64,000 nucleotides of DNA from Pseudomonas sivasensis (GTDB taxonomy: Bacteria; Pseudomonadota; Gammaproteobacteria; Pseudomonadales; Pseudomonadaceae), in the NCBI RefSeq assembly GCF_013778505.1, contig NZ_JAAOWU010000003.1, forward strand, positions 186,001-250,000. The letters run 5' to 3'. A program made the position numbers and the translations under genes. Below, piece by piece: positions 35,801-44,912 of the stretch. Under the pieces are notes generated by a model. It searched no databases and was not told the origin of the DNA. It saw only the letters and a list, made by a program, of their open reading frames with translations. How positions within the stretch are numbered: the first letter of the stretch is position 1; each line of letters begins with the position of its first letter.

Positions 35801-37497
35801 ACCAGCACCGGCGCGATGCCAGGATGCGCTTTTTGGCGGAAATGGAAAAACAAGAGGGCGCGCAACAAAAACAACTCAATCTGCTTATCCGCAAGAACAG
35901 CATTAAGCCCATGGATGGTTTTGAAAGAGAGCATTGCGCGCAACTGAAGACCATGCTGGAAACCATGCGCCGACGCATGTACGTATTGACCTTCAATCGT
36001 CGTGAGGAGCAGTTGCCACCAGCGCGCATAGAGCAAGTGACCGCGCAGTTTGAGGATGCTGACGTGACGGTGTCCCAGGCCGCCGAGCGTGTGCTGAACG
36101 AAGAAGCGCATAAGATCGGCGAGTTTCAGCAATCCATGGTTAACCTGAGCTTCTGGGAACGGGTGTTCTACCAGCGTTTGCAGGGTATACCTGGCTATAA
36201 ATCCTTCGTCGGCGACTTGGCGCCTTCGTCCTATGGTGCGCCGCTCGACTGGAGGACGCTGCAGTTGCAGACCCTCAAACAGATGATCTGGCGTCGACGG
36301 CCGACGCCCGAAGAACACGACGATTGCATGCGGGTCAAGGGGGCGATCGACGAGGCGATTCAATCGGCCCAGTCGCAAAAAACCATTGATGAAGCGGGCG
36401 TGCTCAGTGTGCAGCAGCGCATTGAAGGTATTCGGGCGATTCTGCACGAGTACGCCAGCACCCTGGCGATACTCGCGGAGTACCGCGAAGCACTGCCGGA
36501 GGTGATTCACAGCGACAATGAAGTGCCTGTGGAGTCGACAATCCTCAGTCTGGATCAAGAGTCCCGAATATCGTTGGCCAAACTGCTGCGCGAGCAGGAG
36601 AGTAGCCCCCAGGCCACGGCATTGCGACGCCCTGGCGCCGATCAACGGCTGGTCCGTGACTCGAAAAAACGCTACCAACTGGGGCGGGTGCGTGCGCGTA
36701 CGCCGGATTCGGGTGAAGAGATCGTCGACCTGATCAGCCCGGTTGATCAGCGCGTGGTGGTCAGTTTGCAGGAGCGGGCCGGTTCAACTGAGTTCGAAGC
36801 GATTGCCGAGGCGGCGCCTGTTGTGCCGCGTCCTACACGTTCCCTGGAAAACCTCAAGGGCGACGCCCGCCGTTTGTTGCAACGCGAACCCATGGTGCTG
36901 CAACAGGCGCGCAACGAGGCGCTCGGCAATACCCCGCCGGAGAACGTTGAGGCGCGGCTGACGCGGCAATCCGCGACCGTCCGGGCGGTTGCCGACAAGT
37001 TGCGCAAGGCGCTGCCAGCCGCGCCCGATGTTGTGTCGCAGACGTTGTTGGATGATCTGGAGAAGGTCGCGCGGCGGTACCTGGAACAGGGGCGATTGTT
37101 GCGCATCGAGATGATCAAGCGTATGCCGCCCAATGAAAGCGGGATCGCCTGGCTTCATGCTCAAGACCAACTGCAGATCGTGCGCATCGAGGGGCGTATT
37201 GCCCTCAAGCGCGTCGATGATTTTTTGCAGGAGTATGTGGTCAAGGACAAGCTGGGCAGGGTGCTGGCGTACGCGCACTTTCATTATTTGACGCCCACCG
37301 CAGCGGATGCCGATTTCAAGGCCGGGCATCTGAAACTTCCGGAGCAGCGCTTCACTAGTTTCCGCAGCCTGGCCGACAAGACCGATTCGGATGTGGTCGC
37401 GATCTATTACTCGCGCATCAGCGCGCCCATGGCCGAGCGGCTGTTCTTTCGCGCAACTGACTCGGTCAAGCACCGAGGGCGGCGGGCGTTCTGGTGA
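32833..37497 (+). CDS. Very large DUF6543/dermonecrotic-toxin-domain-like protein
   Basis: A 1554-residue protein. The N-terminal two thirds have the look of the large DUF6543 ('dermonecrotic toxin domain') proteins common in fluorescent pseudomonads: W-rich segments such as YGQWLERLQQ and the region ALRRQMRLDRPGQAI, with a hydrophobic stretch around residues 711-769 (MIRGPVAVAGWLFQTF, LIGSLAGLLLSPVV). Residues about 941-1026 look like a coiled coil. No leucine-rich repeats or NEL ubiquitin-ligase domain are visible. The C terminus (about 1420-1554) holds LQIVRIEGRIALKRVDDF and AYAHFHYLTP, unrecognised. No signal peptide. The ATG at 32833 is preferred for its AGGA at 32821. It lies between gcvH and its regulator and appears to be an insertion. 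Toxin activity is not shown. Confidence 0.75.
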   Translation: MRASTANSPELTQARMSRDYLSKVFAHRLSLTAVAQSMIQGWLEERFVGARLRAPTAWIGVIQAGGGYTQLITLSDALIKRCMSGEALNYTPGHHQLLTRSGERVFEAVTDAITVDDIEQMLNALAPGVLEGFAERLVDYWNERVSDGSAHSRWDAVGRQLRACLMTARQNPPLSSEHARALLGQGDEHTQVWSDRADREALGQPHVLRIYQVFAVQNERQGEWLPLLVLQRQVQGQRVTLLYVPALNLLTLDNLDALGNLLPRYMNHYLPGVPVHWVLREPEGNVFDALAQTLLERQLRSLYRVDWSALPEIGSYEQLFISLTSPLAWFDPDALQQPHEEQLPLWLQLAGSADRLVYGQWLERLQQTTGGASFLDGLDSIDVYARNALRRQMRLDRPGQAIIDPDDYQLTFERTQGGTVGWTQRTARTLTQWSLENPFVTAYASVQISHQTQPESVPGWLTAAYLKQLIERVDVGKHYPTLLERALISDPVDCPRRRRLFVDQMTIQLPMRAFENSLRRRHGFTRTGALVVRTMLQEDPLKRVLSGEVIVARPLAFLLHAGGRAHKADNLFVIGPRDNSPLPHILYRPDHVDAVLQQFPSRQALLDEIARVDSDLQRLVLQRLPDASRALFGNGGFLRPHVQRFLPGDEYDAQPTSSPVLLSDEVITGDFLAVVFDENAHSLWQLAVKQSASNEALRWAVFKNDLWQLFNALLPMIRGPVAVAGWLFQTFKTFRTVLALPPDASQEDAAAALTELIGSLAGLLLSPVVKLDERLGLSASKSVTTGTVHTTDVIPVGHVRQPTSTFAWPRSLADITAMDYSWANSRLKLNPQQQAKLETFQWAPGRGERGPDRPAVFSADSPVRGQVQVLRDGGAASQENYTLLDSKVYGVTAVEGGWRIADLRDPQRLGPWLRKSPDDVWKVDLGLRLLGGQKRSPAARRYAQVERKSLLIKDEYDAAVAELIACERKVKAAESLCEKAHSSAEGQFTDQHRRDARMRFLAEMEKQEGAQQKQLNLLIRKNSIKPMDGFEREHCAQLKTMLETMRRRMYVLTFNRREEQLPPARIEQVTAQFEDADVTVSQAAERVLNEEAHKIGEFQQSMVNLSFWERVFYQRLQGIPGYKSFVGDLAPSSYGAPLDWRTLQLQTLKQMIWRRRPTPEEHDDCMRVKGAIDEAIQSAQSQKTIDEAGVLSVQQRIEGIRAILHEYASTLAILAEYREALPEVIHSDNEVPVESTILSLDQESRISLAKLLREQESSPQATALRRPGADQRLVRDSKKRYQLGRVRARTPDSGEEIVDLISPVDQRVVVSLQERAGSTEFEAIAEAAPVVPRPTRSLENLKGDARRLLQREPMVLQQARNEALGNTPPENVEARLTRQSATVRAVADKLRKALPAAPDVVSQTLLDDLEKVARRYLEQGRLLRIEMIKRMPPNESGIAWLHAQDQLQIVRIEGRIALKRVDDFLQEYVVKDKLGRVLAYAHFHYLTPTAADADFKAGHLKLPEQRFTSFRSLADKTDSDVVAIYYSRISAPMAERLFFRATDSVKHRGRRAFW

Positions 37498-37506
37498 CGA
37501 TTGGGT

Positions 37507-39015
37507 TCAGGATTTGCCGGGAATGCCGTACTTGCGCAGGCGATGGGCGATGGCGGTGTGAGAGGTCTGCAGGCGGCTGGCCAGTTGTCGGGTCGAGGGG
37601 TAGCTGACGTAGAGCGTCTCCAGCAGGCCGCGTTCGAAGTCCTCGACCGCCTGTTCGAGGCTGTCGACTTCGCCGTCGCTCTGGCGTGCCACTGAGGTGC
37701 CGGCGATGTCCAGATCGCCGATGTCCACCAGGCTGCTTTCGCAGATGGCGGCGGCGCGGAAGATCACGTTCTGCAACTGGCGCACATTGCCTGGCCAGCG
37801 ATTGCCCAACAGCGCCGGGTAGGTGCCTGGCGCCAGGCGGCAGACCGGACGCTGGATCTGCGCGCAGGCTTGCTGCATGAAGTAACGCGCCAGCAACAGA
37901 ATGTCCTGGCCACGCTCGCGCAGCGGCGGTACTTCGACGTTGAGCACGTTGAGGCGGTAGAACAGGTCTTCGCGGAACGTGCCTTCGGCGACCATTTTTT
38001 CCAGGTCGCGGTGGGTGGCGCTGAGGATGCGTACATTGACCTTCACTTCACGGTCGCCACCCACCCGACGAAAACTGCCGTCATTGAGGAAGCGCAGCAA
38101 CTTGGCTTGCAGGTACGGTGACATTTCGCCGATTTCATCGAGGAACACCGTGCCCTGGTTGGCCAGCTCCATCAGCCCCGGCTTGCCGCCGCGCTGGGCA
38201 CCGGTGAAGGCGCCGGGGGCATAACCGAACAGCTCGCTTTCGGCGAGGTTCTCCGGCAGCGCCGCGCAATTCAACGCCAGAAACGGTGCGCTGTGGCGCG
38301 TGCTGATAGCGTGGCAGGCGCGCGCCACCAGCTCTTTGCCGGTGCCGGTTTCGCCCTGGATCAACAGTGGCGCATCCAGTGCCGCGACCCGTTGGGCACG
38401 TGCCTTGAGGGTGCGGATCGCCGGTGATTCGCCGAGCAGCGCATCAAAGCCCTCGGCGTGGTCGTGGTGCAGCGCCGACAGTTGTTCGCCGATGCGGTTG
38501 GGTTGGTACAGCGTGAGCAGGGCGCCGGCGTCGGTGATCGGCGTGGCATCCAGCAGCCAGGTCTGACCGTTGATGCTGATCTCGCGCAAGGGCAGGCGAA
38601 AGCCCTGCTCCAGCAAGGTATCGAGCAACGCCATGTCATTGAAAAGCTCGGCGATACTTTCCCCGGCCGGTTCGCGTCCGTACAACGCAATCAGCGCCGG
38701 GTTGGCCAGCAGGATCTTGCCCGCACTGTCCAGGGCCAGCACCGGGTCGGTCATCGCTGCCAGCAAAGCATCGAGTTGCAGGTGGCGGCGTTGGCCGGGG
38801 AGGATGTCCACCACCCTTACCGCTTGCACGCCCTGAACGCTGAACAGCGCGTCGCGCAACTCTTCCAGTACCTCGGCGCTCAGGGTCGGGGCGTCGATGT
38901 AGACGTTGGGCGGCACCATTTCCACCGCATCCAGGTTGAGATTGCGCCCACCGAGCAAGGCCAGGACTTCCTGGGTAATGCCGACGCGGTCGATGAAGCT
39001 GACGTGGATACGCAT
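37507..39015 (-). CDS. gcsR: TyrR-like sigma54-dependent activator of glycine cleavage (GcsR)
   Basis: A 502-residue bacterial enhancer-binding protein. It has an N-terminal ACT domain (about 1-75), a PAS domain (about 80-190), an AAA+ domain with Walker A GETGTGKE and the sigma54-contacting GAFTGA, and a C-terminal helix-turn-helix ([20 protein letters not shown]). TyrR-like proteins usually control aromatic amino acid genes. Proximity to gcvH-gcvP-sdaA-gcvT and to three GcsR-like sites identifies it as the GcsR orthologue (PA2449 in P. aeruginosa), which activates the operon in response to glycine. Confidence 0.88.
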   Translation of the reverse strand: MRIHVSFIDRVGITQEVLALLGGRNLNLDAVEMVPPNVYIDAPTLSAEVLEELRDALFSVQGVQAVRVVDILPGQRRHLQLDALLAAMTDPVLALDSAGKILLANPALIALYGREPAGESIAELFNDMALLDTLLEQGFRLPLREISINGQTWLLDATPITDAGALLTLYQPNRIGEQLSALHHDHAEGFDALLGESPAIRTLKARAQRVAALDAPLLIQGETGTGKELVARACHAISTRHSAPFLALNCAALPENLAESELFGYAPGAFTGAQRGGKPGLMELANQGTVFLDEIGEMSPYLQAKLLRFLNDGSFRRVGGDREVKVNVRILSATHRDLEKMVAEGTFREDLFYRLNVLNVEVPPLRERGQDILLLARYFMQQACAQIQRPVCRLAPGTYPALLGNRWPGNVRQLQNVIFRAAAICESSLVDIGDLDIAGTSVARQSDGEVDSLEQAVEDFERGLLETLYVSYPSTRQLASRLQTSHTAIAHRLRKYGIPGKS

Positions 39016-39079
39016 GGGGCGCTAACAATTCTGGGGAGCGGGAGGCGGCAAGTATGCCTTGGCGCGGATGGAGATCAAA

Positions 39080-39185
39080 ATGTGGGAGGGGCGGTGCGAC
39101 GATTCGACTTGCTCCCGATAGCAGGGTGTCAGTCAGCTTACTTTCAGTTGACACACCGCCATCGGGAGCAAGCCCCCTCCCACAT
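39080..39185. repeat. REP pair with a 16-base insert in one arm
   Basis: ATGTGGGAGGGG and GCTCCCGAT flank an extra segment (about 39091-39106, CGGTGCGACGATTCGA) that ordinary copies in this window lack. The facing arm (ATCGGGAGCAAGCCCC) is standard. The same insert occurs inverted in the copy at 40553-40658. Confidence 0.8.
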
Positions 39186-39205
39186 TTGGAGCAGGGTTGT
39201 GTCAG

Positions 39206-39568
39206 TTATTCCAAGTGCTCAGGCTTGATCGGGTCGCCGGATTTCACATCCAACTGATGCCGCACATCCTCGAACATCTGGTCGTACTGCTTGTGCATCG
39301 AGCCATTCAACACCGCGATCTTCGGCATCCCGTACTTCTGCGCGATGTTCATCGCGTGCCGCGCGAAGTCGAAGGCCTGGTCCTTGGGTAGATAGAACTC
39401 TTCGTTGATGTCCTTACCCTGCACCGAGCCGTGCAGCTTGAACAGCATGCCCGTGCCTTCCTTTGGGTCCTGGCTGACTTCATAGTCAATGCACAGGTTG
39501 TAGCTGTAGTCGTCCTTGTTAAGGGCGTGACGTTCGACGTGCAGGTGACCGGGTTCAAAGGTGGCCAT
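39206..39568 (-). CDS. DUF5064-like conserved hypothetical protein
   Basis: A 120-residue soluble protein opening with FEPGHLHVERHALNKDDYSY, which I associate with the Pseudomonas-restricted DUF5064 family. No catalytic motif is apparent. It follows arcC by 18 bases and so is probably the last gene of the arginine deiminase operon, although it does not belong to the pathway as described. Confidence 0.7.
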   Translation of the reverse strand: MATFEPGHLHVERHALNKDDYSYNLCIDYEVSQDPKEGTGMLFKLHGSVQGKDINEEFYLPKDQAFDFARHAMNIAQKYGMPKIAVLNGSMHKQYDQMFEDVRHQLDVKSGDPIKPEHLE

Positions 39569-39586
39569 AGGCGTATCTCCTCTACT

Positions 39587-40516
39587 TCACAGATAGGTGA
39601 TGCCAGGTGTTGCCGTGCTGATGCGCGTGCCGGCGCTGCCCTGGACGATGGCTTCGATGTCCGAGAGTGAACCGATGACCGCAGTTTTGCCAGTCTGACG
39701 GGCGAATTCACAGGCGGCCTGCACCTTGGGCCCCATGGAGCCGGCGGCGAAGCCGAGTTTTTCCATGTCATCGGGATGGGCCTGGCCGATGGCCTTTTGC
39801 GTCGGTTTGCCAAAGTCGATGAACGCTGCGTTGACGTCGGTGGCGATCACCAGCAGATCGGCGTTCAGTTGCGAGGCCAATAGCGAAGAGCACAGGTCTT
39901 TGTCGATGACCGCTTCAATACCTCTGAGCTTGCCGTCTTCACCGTACATGGTCGGGATACCGCCACCGCCGGCGCAAATCACAATGGCGCTTTTTTCCAG
40001 CAGCCATTTGATCGGGCGGATTTCAAAGATGCGTTTGGGGCGTGGGCTGGCGACGACGCGGCGATATTTATCGCCATCCGGGGCAATGGCCCAGCCTTTC
40101 TCGGCGGCGAGTTTTTCCGCTTCTGCCTTGGAGTACACCGGGCCGATGGGTTTGGTGGGGTTCTGGAAGGCCGGGTCCTTGGCGTCCACTTCCACCTGGG
40201 TGAGCAGGGTGGCGAACGGCACTTCAAAGTCCAGCAGGTTGCCCAGTTCCTGTTCGATGATGTAGCCGATCATGCCTTCGGTCTCGGCGCCAAGCACGTC
40301 CAGCGGGTAAGGAGAGACGCTGGTATAAGCGGCCGCCTGCAACGACAACAGGCCGACTTGCGGGCCATTGCCGTGGGCGATCACCAGCTCGTTGCCGGAG
40401 TGAATCTTGGCGATCTGTTCGGTGGCGATGCGGATATTGGCGCGTTGGTTGTCTGCGGTCATGGGTTCACCACGGCGCAGGAGGGCGTTGCCGCCCAGGG
40501 CTACGACGATGCGCAT
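39587..40516 (-). CDS. arcC: Carbamate kinase ArcC
   Basis: A 309-residue amino-acid-kinase-fold enzyme ([47 protein letters not shown]). It makes ATP from carbamoyl phosphate and ADP, the energy-yielding last step of the arginine deiminase pathway. It follows arcB after a 158-base gap filled with a REP pair. Confidence 0.97.
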   Translation of the reverse strand: MRIVVALGGNALLRRGEPMTADNQRANIRIATEQIAKIHSGNELVIAHGNGPQVGLLSLQAAAYTSVSPYPLDVLGAETEGMIGYIIEQELGNLLDFEVPFATLLTQVEVDAKDPAFQNPTKPIGPVYSKAEAEKLAAEKGWAIAPDGDKYRRVVASPRPKRIFEIRPIKWLLEKSAIVICAGGGGIPTMYGEDGKLRGIEAVIDKDLCSSLLASQLNADLLVIATDVNAAFIDFGKPTQKAIGQAHPDDMEKLGFAAGSMGPKVQAACEFARQTGKTAVIGSLSDIEAIVQGSAGTRISTATPGITYL

Positions 40517-40552
40517 AATTCAATCCTTCTATGGGTGTGAACACAGAGGCCA

Positions 40553-40658
40553 ATGTGGGAGGGGGCTTGCTCCCGATAGCGGTATGTCAGGCAACTTATC
40601 TGTAGCTGATCCGCCGCCATCGGGGGCAAGTCGAATCGTCGCACTGCCCCTCCCACAC
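40553..40658. repeat. REP pair with inverted 16-base insert, between arcB and arcC
   Basis: The left arm is standard (ATGTGGGAGGGGGCTTGCTC). The right arm reads GGGGGCAAG, then TCGAATCGTCGCACTG, then CCCCTCCCAC. The insert matches the reverse complement of that at 39091-39106 at 15 of 16 positions. Confidence 0.8.
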
Positions 40659-40674
40659 TTAACCCGTGTAGCCT

Positions 40675-41685
40675 TTAGATATCTGCGAGTGCCGACACCA
40701 GGATCGCCTTGATGGTGTGCATGCGGTTTTCCGCTTGCTCAAAGGCGATGTTGGCCGGCGACTCGAAGACGTCCTCGGTCACTTCCACGCCATTGGCCAG
40801 GTTCGGATACCGCGCGGCAATGTCCTTGCCGACCTTGGTCTCGCTGTTGTGGAACGCCGGCAGGCAGTGCATGAACTTCACGCGTGGGTTGCCCGAGGCT
40901 TTCATCATCTTGGCGTTGACTTGGTACGGCAGCAGTTGCTCGATGCGCTCGTCCCACGCTTCCACCGGCTCGCCCATGGACACCCAGATATCGGTGTGGA
41001 TGAAGTCCACGCCTTTGACTGCTTCTTTCGGGTCTTCGGTGATGGTGATGCGTGCGCCGCTTTCCTCAGCAAACGCCTGGCATTGCTTGATGAAATCTTC
41101 ATGGGGCCACAGGGCTTTCGGCGCGCCGATGCGCACGTCCATGCCGAGCTTGGCGCCGATCATCAGCAGCGAGTTGCCCATGTTGTAACGGGCGTCGCCC
41201 AGGTAGGCGTAGCTGATGTCATGCAGCGGCTTGTCGCTGTGCTCGCGCATGGTCAGGGTGTCGGCGATCATTTGGGTCGGGTGGAATTCAGCGGTGAGGC
41301 CGTTGAACACCGGGACCCCGGCGAACTTGGCCAGTTCTTCGACGATTTCCTGTTCGAAGCCACGGTATTCAATGGCGTCAAACATGCGGCCCAAAACGCG
41401 GGCGGTGTCTTTCATGCTTTCTTTGTGGCCGATTTGCGACGAAACCGGATCGATATAGGTGACGTGGGCGCCTTGGTCATGGGCCGCCACTTCGAACGCG
41501 CAGCGGGTGCGGGTCGACGTTTTTTCGAAGATCAGCGCGATGTTCTTGCCTTTGAGGTGTGGGCGCTCGGTGCCGGTGTATTTGGCGCGCTTGAGGTCGC
41601 GGGACAGGTCCAGCAGGTAGTTCAGCTCGCGAGTGGTGTGGTGCATCAGCGAGAGCAGGCTGCGGTTGCGCATATTAAAAGCCAT
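40675..41685 (-). CDS. arcB: Catabolic ornithine carbamoyltransferase ArcB
   Basis: A 336-residue enzyme that phosphorolyses citrulline to ornithine and carbamoyl phosphate. Family motifs are the carbamoyl-phosphate loop [12 protein letters not shown], the [12 protein letters not shown] segment and the [10 protein letters not shown] site. The ATG at 41685 ([13 protein letters not shown]) was chosen by family length; the frame is open further upstream. An anabolic argF is the alternative, but the arcD-arcA-arcB-arcC order decides. Confidence 0.96.
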   Translation of the reverse strand: MAFNMRNRSLLSLMHHTTRELNYLLDLSRDLKRAKYTGTERPHLKGKNIALIFEKTSTRTRCAFEVAAHDQGAHVTYIDPVSSQIGHKESMKDTARVLGRMFDAIEYRGFEQEIVEELAKFAGVPVFNGLTAEFHPTQMIADTLTMREHSDKPLHDISYAYLGDARYNMGNSLLMIGAKLGMDVRIGAPKALWPHEDFIKQCQAFAEESGARITITEDPKEAVKGVDFIHTDIWVSMGEPVEAWDERIEQLLPYQVNAKMMKASGNPRVKFMHCLPAFHNSETKVGKDIAARYPNLANGVEVTEDVFESPANIAFEQAENRMHTIKAILVSALADI

Positions 41686-41753
41686 GGTGGATCTCCTTAG
41701 GTTTCGGTTATCCCCTCGGCTGCTGCTGGATAAGCAGCGGCCAAGGCCAAAAA

Positions 41754-43010
41754 TTAATAGTCGATAGGGTCGCGGATGATCGGGCAGGTCATGCAGTGGC
41801 CGCCGCCACGGCCACGGCCGAGTTCGCCGGCGCTGATGGTGATGACTTCCACGCCAGCCTTGCGCAGCAGGGTGTTGGTGTAGGTGTTGCGGTCGTAGCC
41901 GATCACCACGCCTGGCTCCAAGGCCACTACGTTGTTGCCGTCGTCCCACTGCTCGCGCTCGGCGGCGAAGCTGTTGCCGCCGGTCTCGACCACGCGCAGG
42001 GCCTTGAGGTTGAGCGCGGCGGCAACGGTCTCGAGGAAGTTGGTTTTCTCCCGTTGGATGTCGATGCCGTGGGGCTTGCTGTCGTCAGGGCGCAGGGTGA
42101 AGGGCACGATCTGGTTGACCACTTCCGGGAAGATGGTCACCAGGTCGCGGTCGCAGAAGCTGAACACGGTGTCCAGGTGCATCGCCGCGCGGGATTTCGG
42201 CAGGCCGGCAACGATCACCCGTTCCACAGCTTTGTTCTTGAACAGGTTGCGCGCCAGTTGGCCAATGGCCTGGTGGGACGAACGCTCGCCCATGCCGATC
42301 AACACCACGCCATTGCCAATGGGCATGACGTCACCGCCTTCCAGTGTGGCGGCACCGTGTTCCTGGTCGGGGTCGCCGTACCAGATCTGGAAGTCGGCGT
42401 TGGTGAACTCGGGATGGAATTTGTAGATGGCGCTGGCCAGCAGGGTTTCCTGGCGTCGCGCCGGCCAGTACATCGGGTTGAGCGTCACGCCGCCGTAGAT
42501 CCAGCAGGTGGTGTCGCGGGTGAACTGGGTGTTGGGCAGCGGCGGCAGGATGAAACTGGCGTGGCCGAGGAAGTCGCGGAACATCTCGATGGTCTTGCCA
42601 CCGAAGCTGCTCGGCAGGTCATCGGCCGACACGCCACCAATCAGAAACTCGGCGATCTTGCGCGGCTCCAGGCTGCGCAACCAGGAGCTGACTTCATCGA
42701 CCAGGCCCAGGCCCACGGTGTTGGAGGTGATCTTGCGTTCCAGGATCCAGTCCAGGGCTTCGGGGATGGCAACGATATCGGTCAGCAGGTTGTGCATTTC
42801 CAGCACATCAATATCCCGCTCGCGCATTTTGGTCACGAAGTCGAAATGGTCGCGCTTGGCCTGGGCCACCCACAACACGTCATCGAAGAGCAGTTCATCG
42901 CAGTTATTCGGGGTCAGCCGTTGGTGGGCCAAGCCTGGGGAGCACACCATGACTTTGCGCAGTTTGCCGGCTTCGGAATGTACGCCGTACTTCACTTTTT
43001 CCGTGGTCAT
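41754..43010 (-). CDS. arcA: Arginine deiminase ArcA
   Basis: A 418-residue enzyme hydrolysing arginine to citrulline and ammonia. The catalytic Cys is in the C-terminal [18 protein letters not shown], and the guanidino-handling motif [10 protein letters not shown] is present. The ATG at 43010 ([15 protein letters not shown]) fits the family. It starts 24 bases after arcD. Confidence 0.97.
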   Translation of the reverse strand: MTTEKVKYGVHSEAGKLRKVMVCSPGLAHQRLTPNNCDELLFDDVLWVAQAKRDHFDFVTKMRERDIDVLEMHNLLTDIVAIPEALDWILERKITSNTVGLGLVDEVSSWLRSLEPRKIAEFLIGGVSADDLPSSFGGKTIEMFRDFLGHASFILPPLPNTQFTRDTTCWIYGGVTLNPMYWPARRQETLLASAIYKFHPEFTNADFQIWYGDPDQEHGAATLEGGDVMPIGNGVVLIGMGERSSHQAIGQLARNLFKNKAVERVIVAGLPKSRAAMHLDTVFSFCDRDLVTIFPEVVNQIVPFTLRPDDSKPHGIDIQREKTNFLETVAAALNLKALRVVETGGNSFAAEREQWDDGNNVVALEPGVVIGYDRNTYTNTLLRKAGVEVITISAGELGRGRGGGHCMTCPIIRDPIDY

Positions 43011-43034
43011 TACAGATCCTCCAAGGAGCAACAG

Positions 43035-44462
43035 TTACAGAGTCAGGAAGCCGTCGTAGAGGCCATAGGCAGCCACCAGGGCGCCAATGACGACTGCGGC
43101 GAAAATCAGCTTCTCGACGTTGGTGAAAATCGGTTTGCCCAGTTCATGCTTAGCCTTGGCGAACAGGATCGCGCCGGGGGCATAGAGCAGGGCGGACAAC
43201 AGCAGGTACTTGGTGCCGCCGGCGTAGAGCAGCCAGACCGCGTAGATCAGCGCGACTGCGCCGATGAACAGGTCTTTCTTGCGCTCTTTGAGGGCGTTTT
43301 CGTAGGTTTCGCCGCGCACCGCCAACAGCAGCGCGTAGGCCGCCGACCACAGGTAAGGCACCAGGATCATCGAGGTGGCGAGGTAGATCAGCGACAGGTA
43401 AGTACTGGCGGAAAACAGCGTGATCACCAGGAACACTTGGACCATGGCGTTGGTCAGCCACAGGGCGTTGACCGGCACATGGTTGGCGTTTTCCTTACGC
43501 AGGAACTCCGGCATGGTGTGGTCCTTGGCGGCGGCGAACATGATCTCCGCACACAGCAGCACCCACGACAGCAACGCCCCCAGCAGCGAGATGATCAAGC
43601 CGACGCTGATCAGCACCGCGCCCCAGTGGCCTACCACATGCTCCAGCACCGCAGCCATTGACGGGTTCTGCAACTTGGCCAGTTCCGGCTGGGTCATGAT
43701 GCCCAGGGACAGCACGTTCACCAGCATCAGGAACAACAGCACAGTGATAAAGCCGATCACGGTGGCCTTGCCGACGTCGCTGCGTTTTTCCGCACGGGAC
43801 GAGAAGATGCTCGCGCCTTCGATGCCGATGAACACCCACACGGTGACCAGCATCATGTTGCGCACTTGGTTCATCACGCTGCCCAGGTCTGGGTTTTTTA
43901 CGCCCCAGATGTCAGCGGTGAAGATGTCCAGCTTGAACGCGAACACGGCGATCAACACGAACAGTACCAGTGGCACCACCTTGGCGACCGTGGTCACCAG
44001 GTTGATGAACGCCGCTTCCTTGATCCCGCGCAGTACCAGAAAATGCACGGCCCACAGCAACACCGACGCGCCAATCACCGCTGCGGGTGTGTTGCCTTCG
44101 CCGAAGATCGGGAAGAAGTATCCGAGTGTGCTGAACAGCAATACGAAGTAGCCGACGTTGCCCAGCCAAGCGCTGATCCAGTAGCCCCAGGCTGACGAGA
44201 AACCCATGTAGTCGCCGAATCCGGCCTTGGCGTAGGCGTACACGCCGCCATCGAGGTCGGGCTTGCGATTGGCCAGGGTCTGAAACACGAACGCGAGGGT
44301 CAACATGCCGATGGCGGTAATCACCCAACCGATCAATACCGCGCCAACATCAGCGCTGGCGGCCATATTTTGCGGCAGGGAAAAGATCCCGCCGCCGATC
44401 ATTGAGCCCACGACAAGTGCAACCAGTGCACCTAATCGAAGTTTTCCGGGGGATTCAGACAT
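43035..44462 (-). CDS. arcD: Arginine/ornithine antiporter ArcD
   Basis: A 475-residue APC-superfamily transporter with about 12 hydrophobic helices. It starts LRLGALVALVVGSMIGGGIF, the Gly-rich first helix of the family, and exchanges external arginine for ornithine in the deiminase pathway. The ATG at 44462 gives the expected N terminus and has a GGAG upstream. It is first in arcDABC. A near-identical paralogue lies divergently upstream. Confidence 0.96.
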   Translation of the reverse strand: MSESPGKLRLGALVALVVGSMIGGGIFSLPQNMAASADVGAVLIGWVITAIGMLTLAFVFQTLANRKPDLDGGVYAYAKAGFGDYMGFSSAWGYWISAWLGNVGYFVLLFSTLGYFFPIFGEGNTPAAVIGASVLLWAVHFLVLRGIKEAAFINLVTTVAKVVPLVLFVLIAVFAFKLDIFTADIWGVKNPDLGSVMNQVRNMMLVTVWVFIGIEGASIFSSRAEKRSDVGKATVIGFITVLLFLMLVNVLSLGIMTQPELAKLQNPSMAAVLEHVVGHWGAVLISVGLIISLLGALLSWVLLCAEIMFAAAKDHTMPEFLRKENANHVPVNALWLTNAMVQVFLVITLFSASTYLSLIYLATSMILVPYLWSAAYALLLAVRGETYENALKERKKDLFIGAVALIYAVWLLYAGGTKYLLLSALLYAPGAILFAKAKHELGKPIFTNVEKLIFAAVVIGALVAAYGLYDGFLTL

Positions 44463-44912
44463 TGCATAACTCCAATGCAGGAGAAGAGAGACCACAGAAT
44501 AATTCCGTGTGCTAATCAAACAGCTGACTCAGATCACTTCATTGGCACATCCCATTGTGAATAAATGACTTAGGCTGGAAACTCGTGGGCGATAAAAATC
44601 CTTGGAAACGCGCTGCGCAGAGCGGTTAACCCCATTAAATTTAATTATTTGGCCGGTGAGATGGACGTTTGAAGCTAAACCTTTTTGCCGGATGTGCAAA
44701 CTATTTGAGCGGTGTTTCACTTATTCGCTATAAATATTAAGAGTTGATGCACTATTTAAAATCTAAATAAGCCTAAATGTTGTTAATTTAAATGCCATTT
44801 GGTTATGAACGGATTGATTTAATCGCCATCCCTAATAAACGCTACACTCGCTGATTTAATTAGTTGAGTGCTCAGTTGTCAGCTCAACTCGGTTTTTCAG
44901 TCAGGAGTGTTC
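44463..44912. other. Divergent AT-rich control region between the two arcD paralogues
   Basis: About 450 bases, visibly more AT-rich than the flanks (for example around 44730-44800). It must hold promoters for both the arcDABC operon and the second arcD. I looked for the anaerobic ANR box TTGAT-N4-ATCAA and found only half-sites (TTGAT at 44734 and 44815, ATCAA near 44514), so anaerobic control is plausible but not shown. Confidence 0.4.

Noticed and set aside
41796..43661. 621-codon open frame antisense to arcA and the end of arcD
   Set aside because: Covers two recognised genes on the other strand, has no ribosome site and no family resemblance.
44463..44912. ANR (FNR-type) box for anaerobic control of arcDABC
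   Set aside because: Only half-sites were found; no TTGAT-N4-ATCAA match could be read on either strand.
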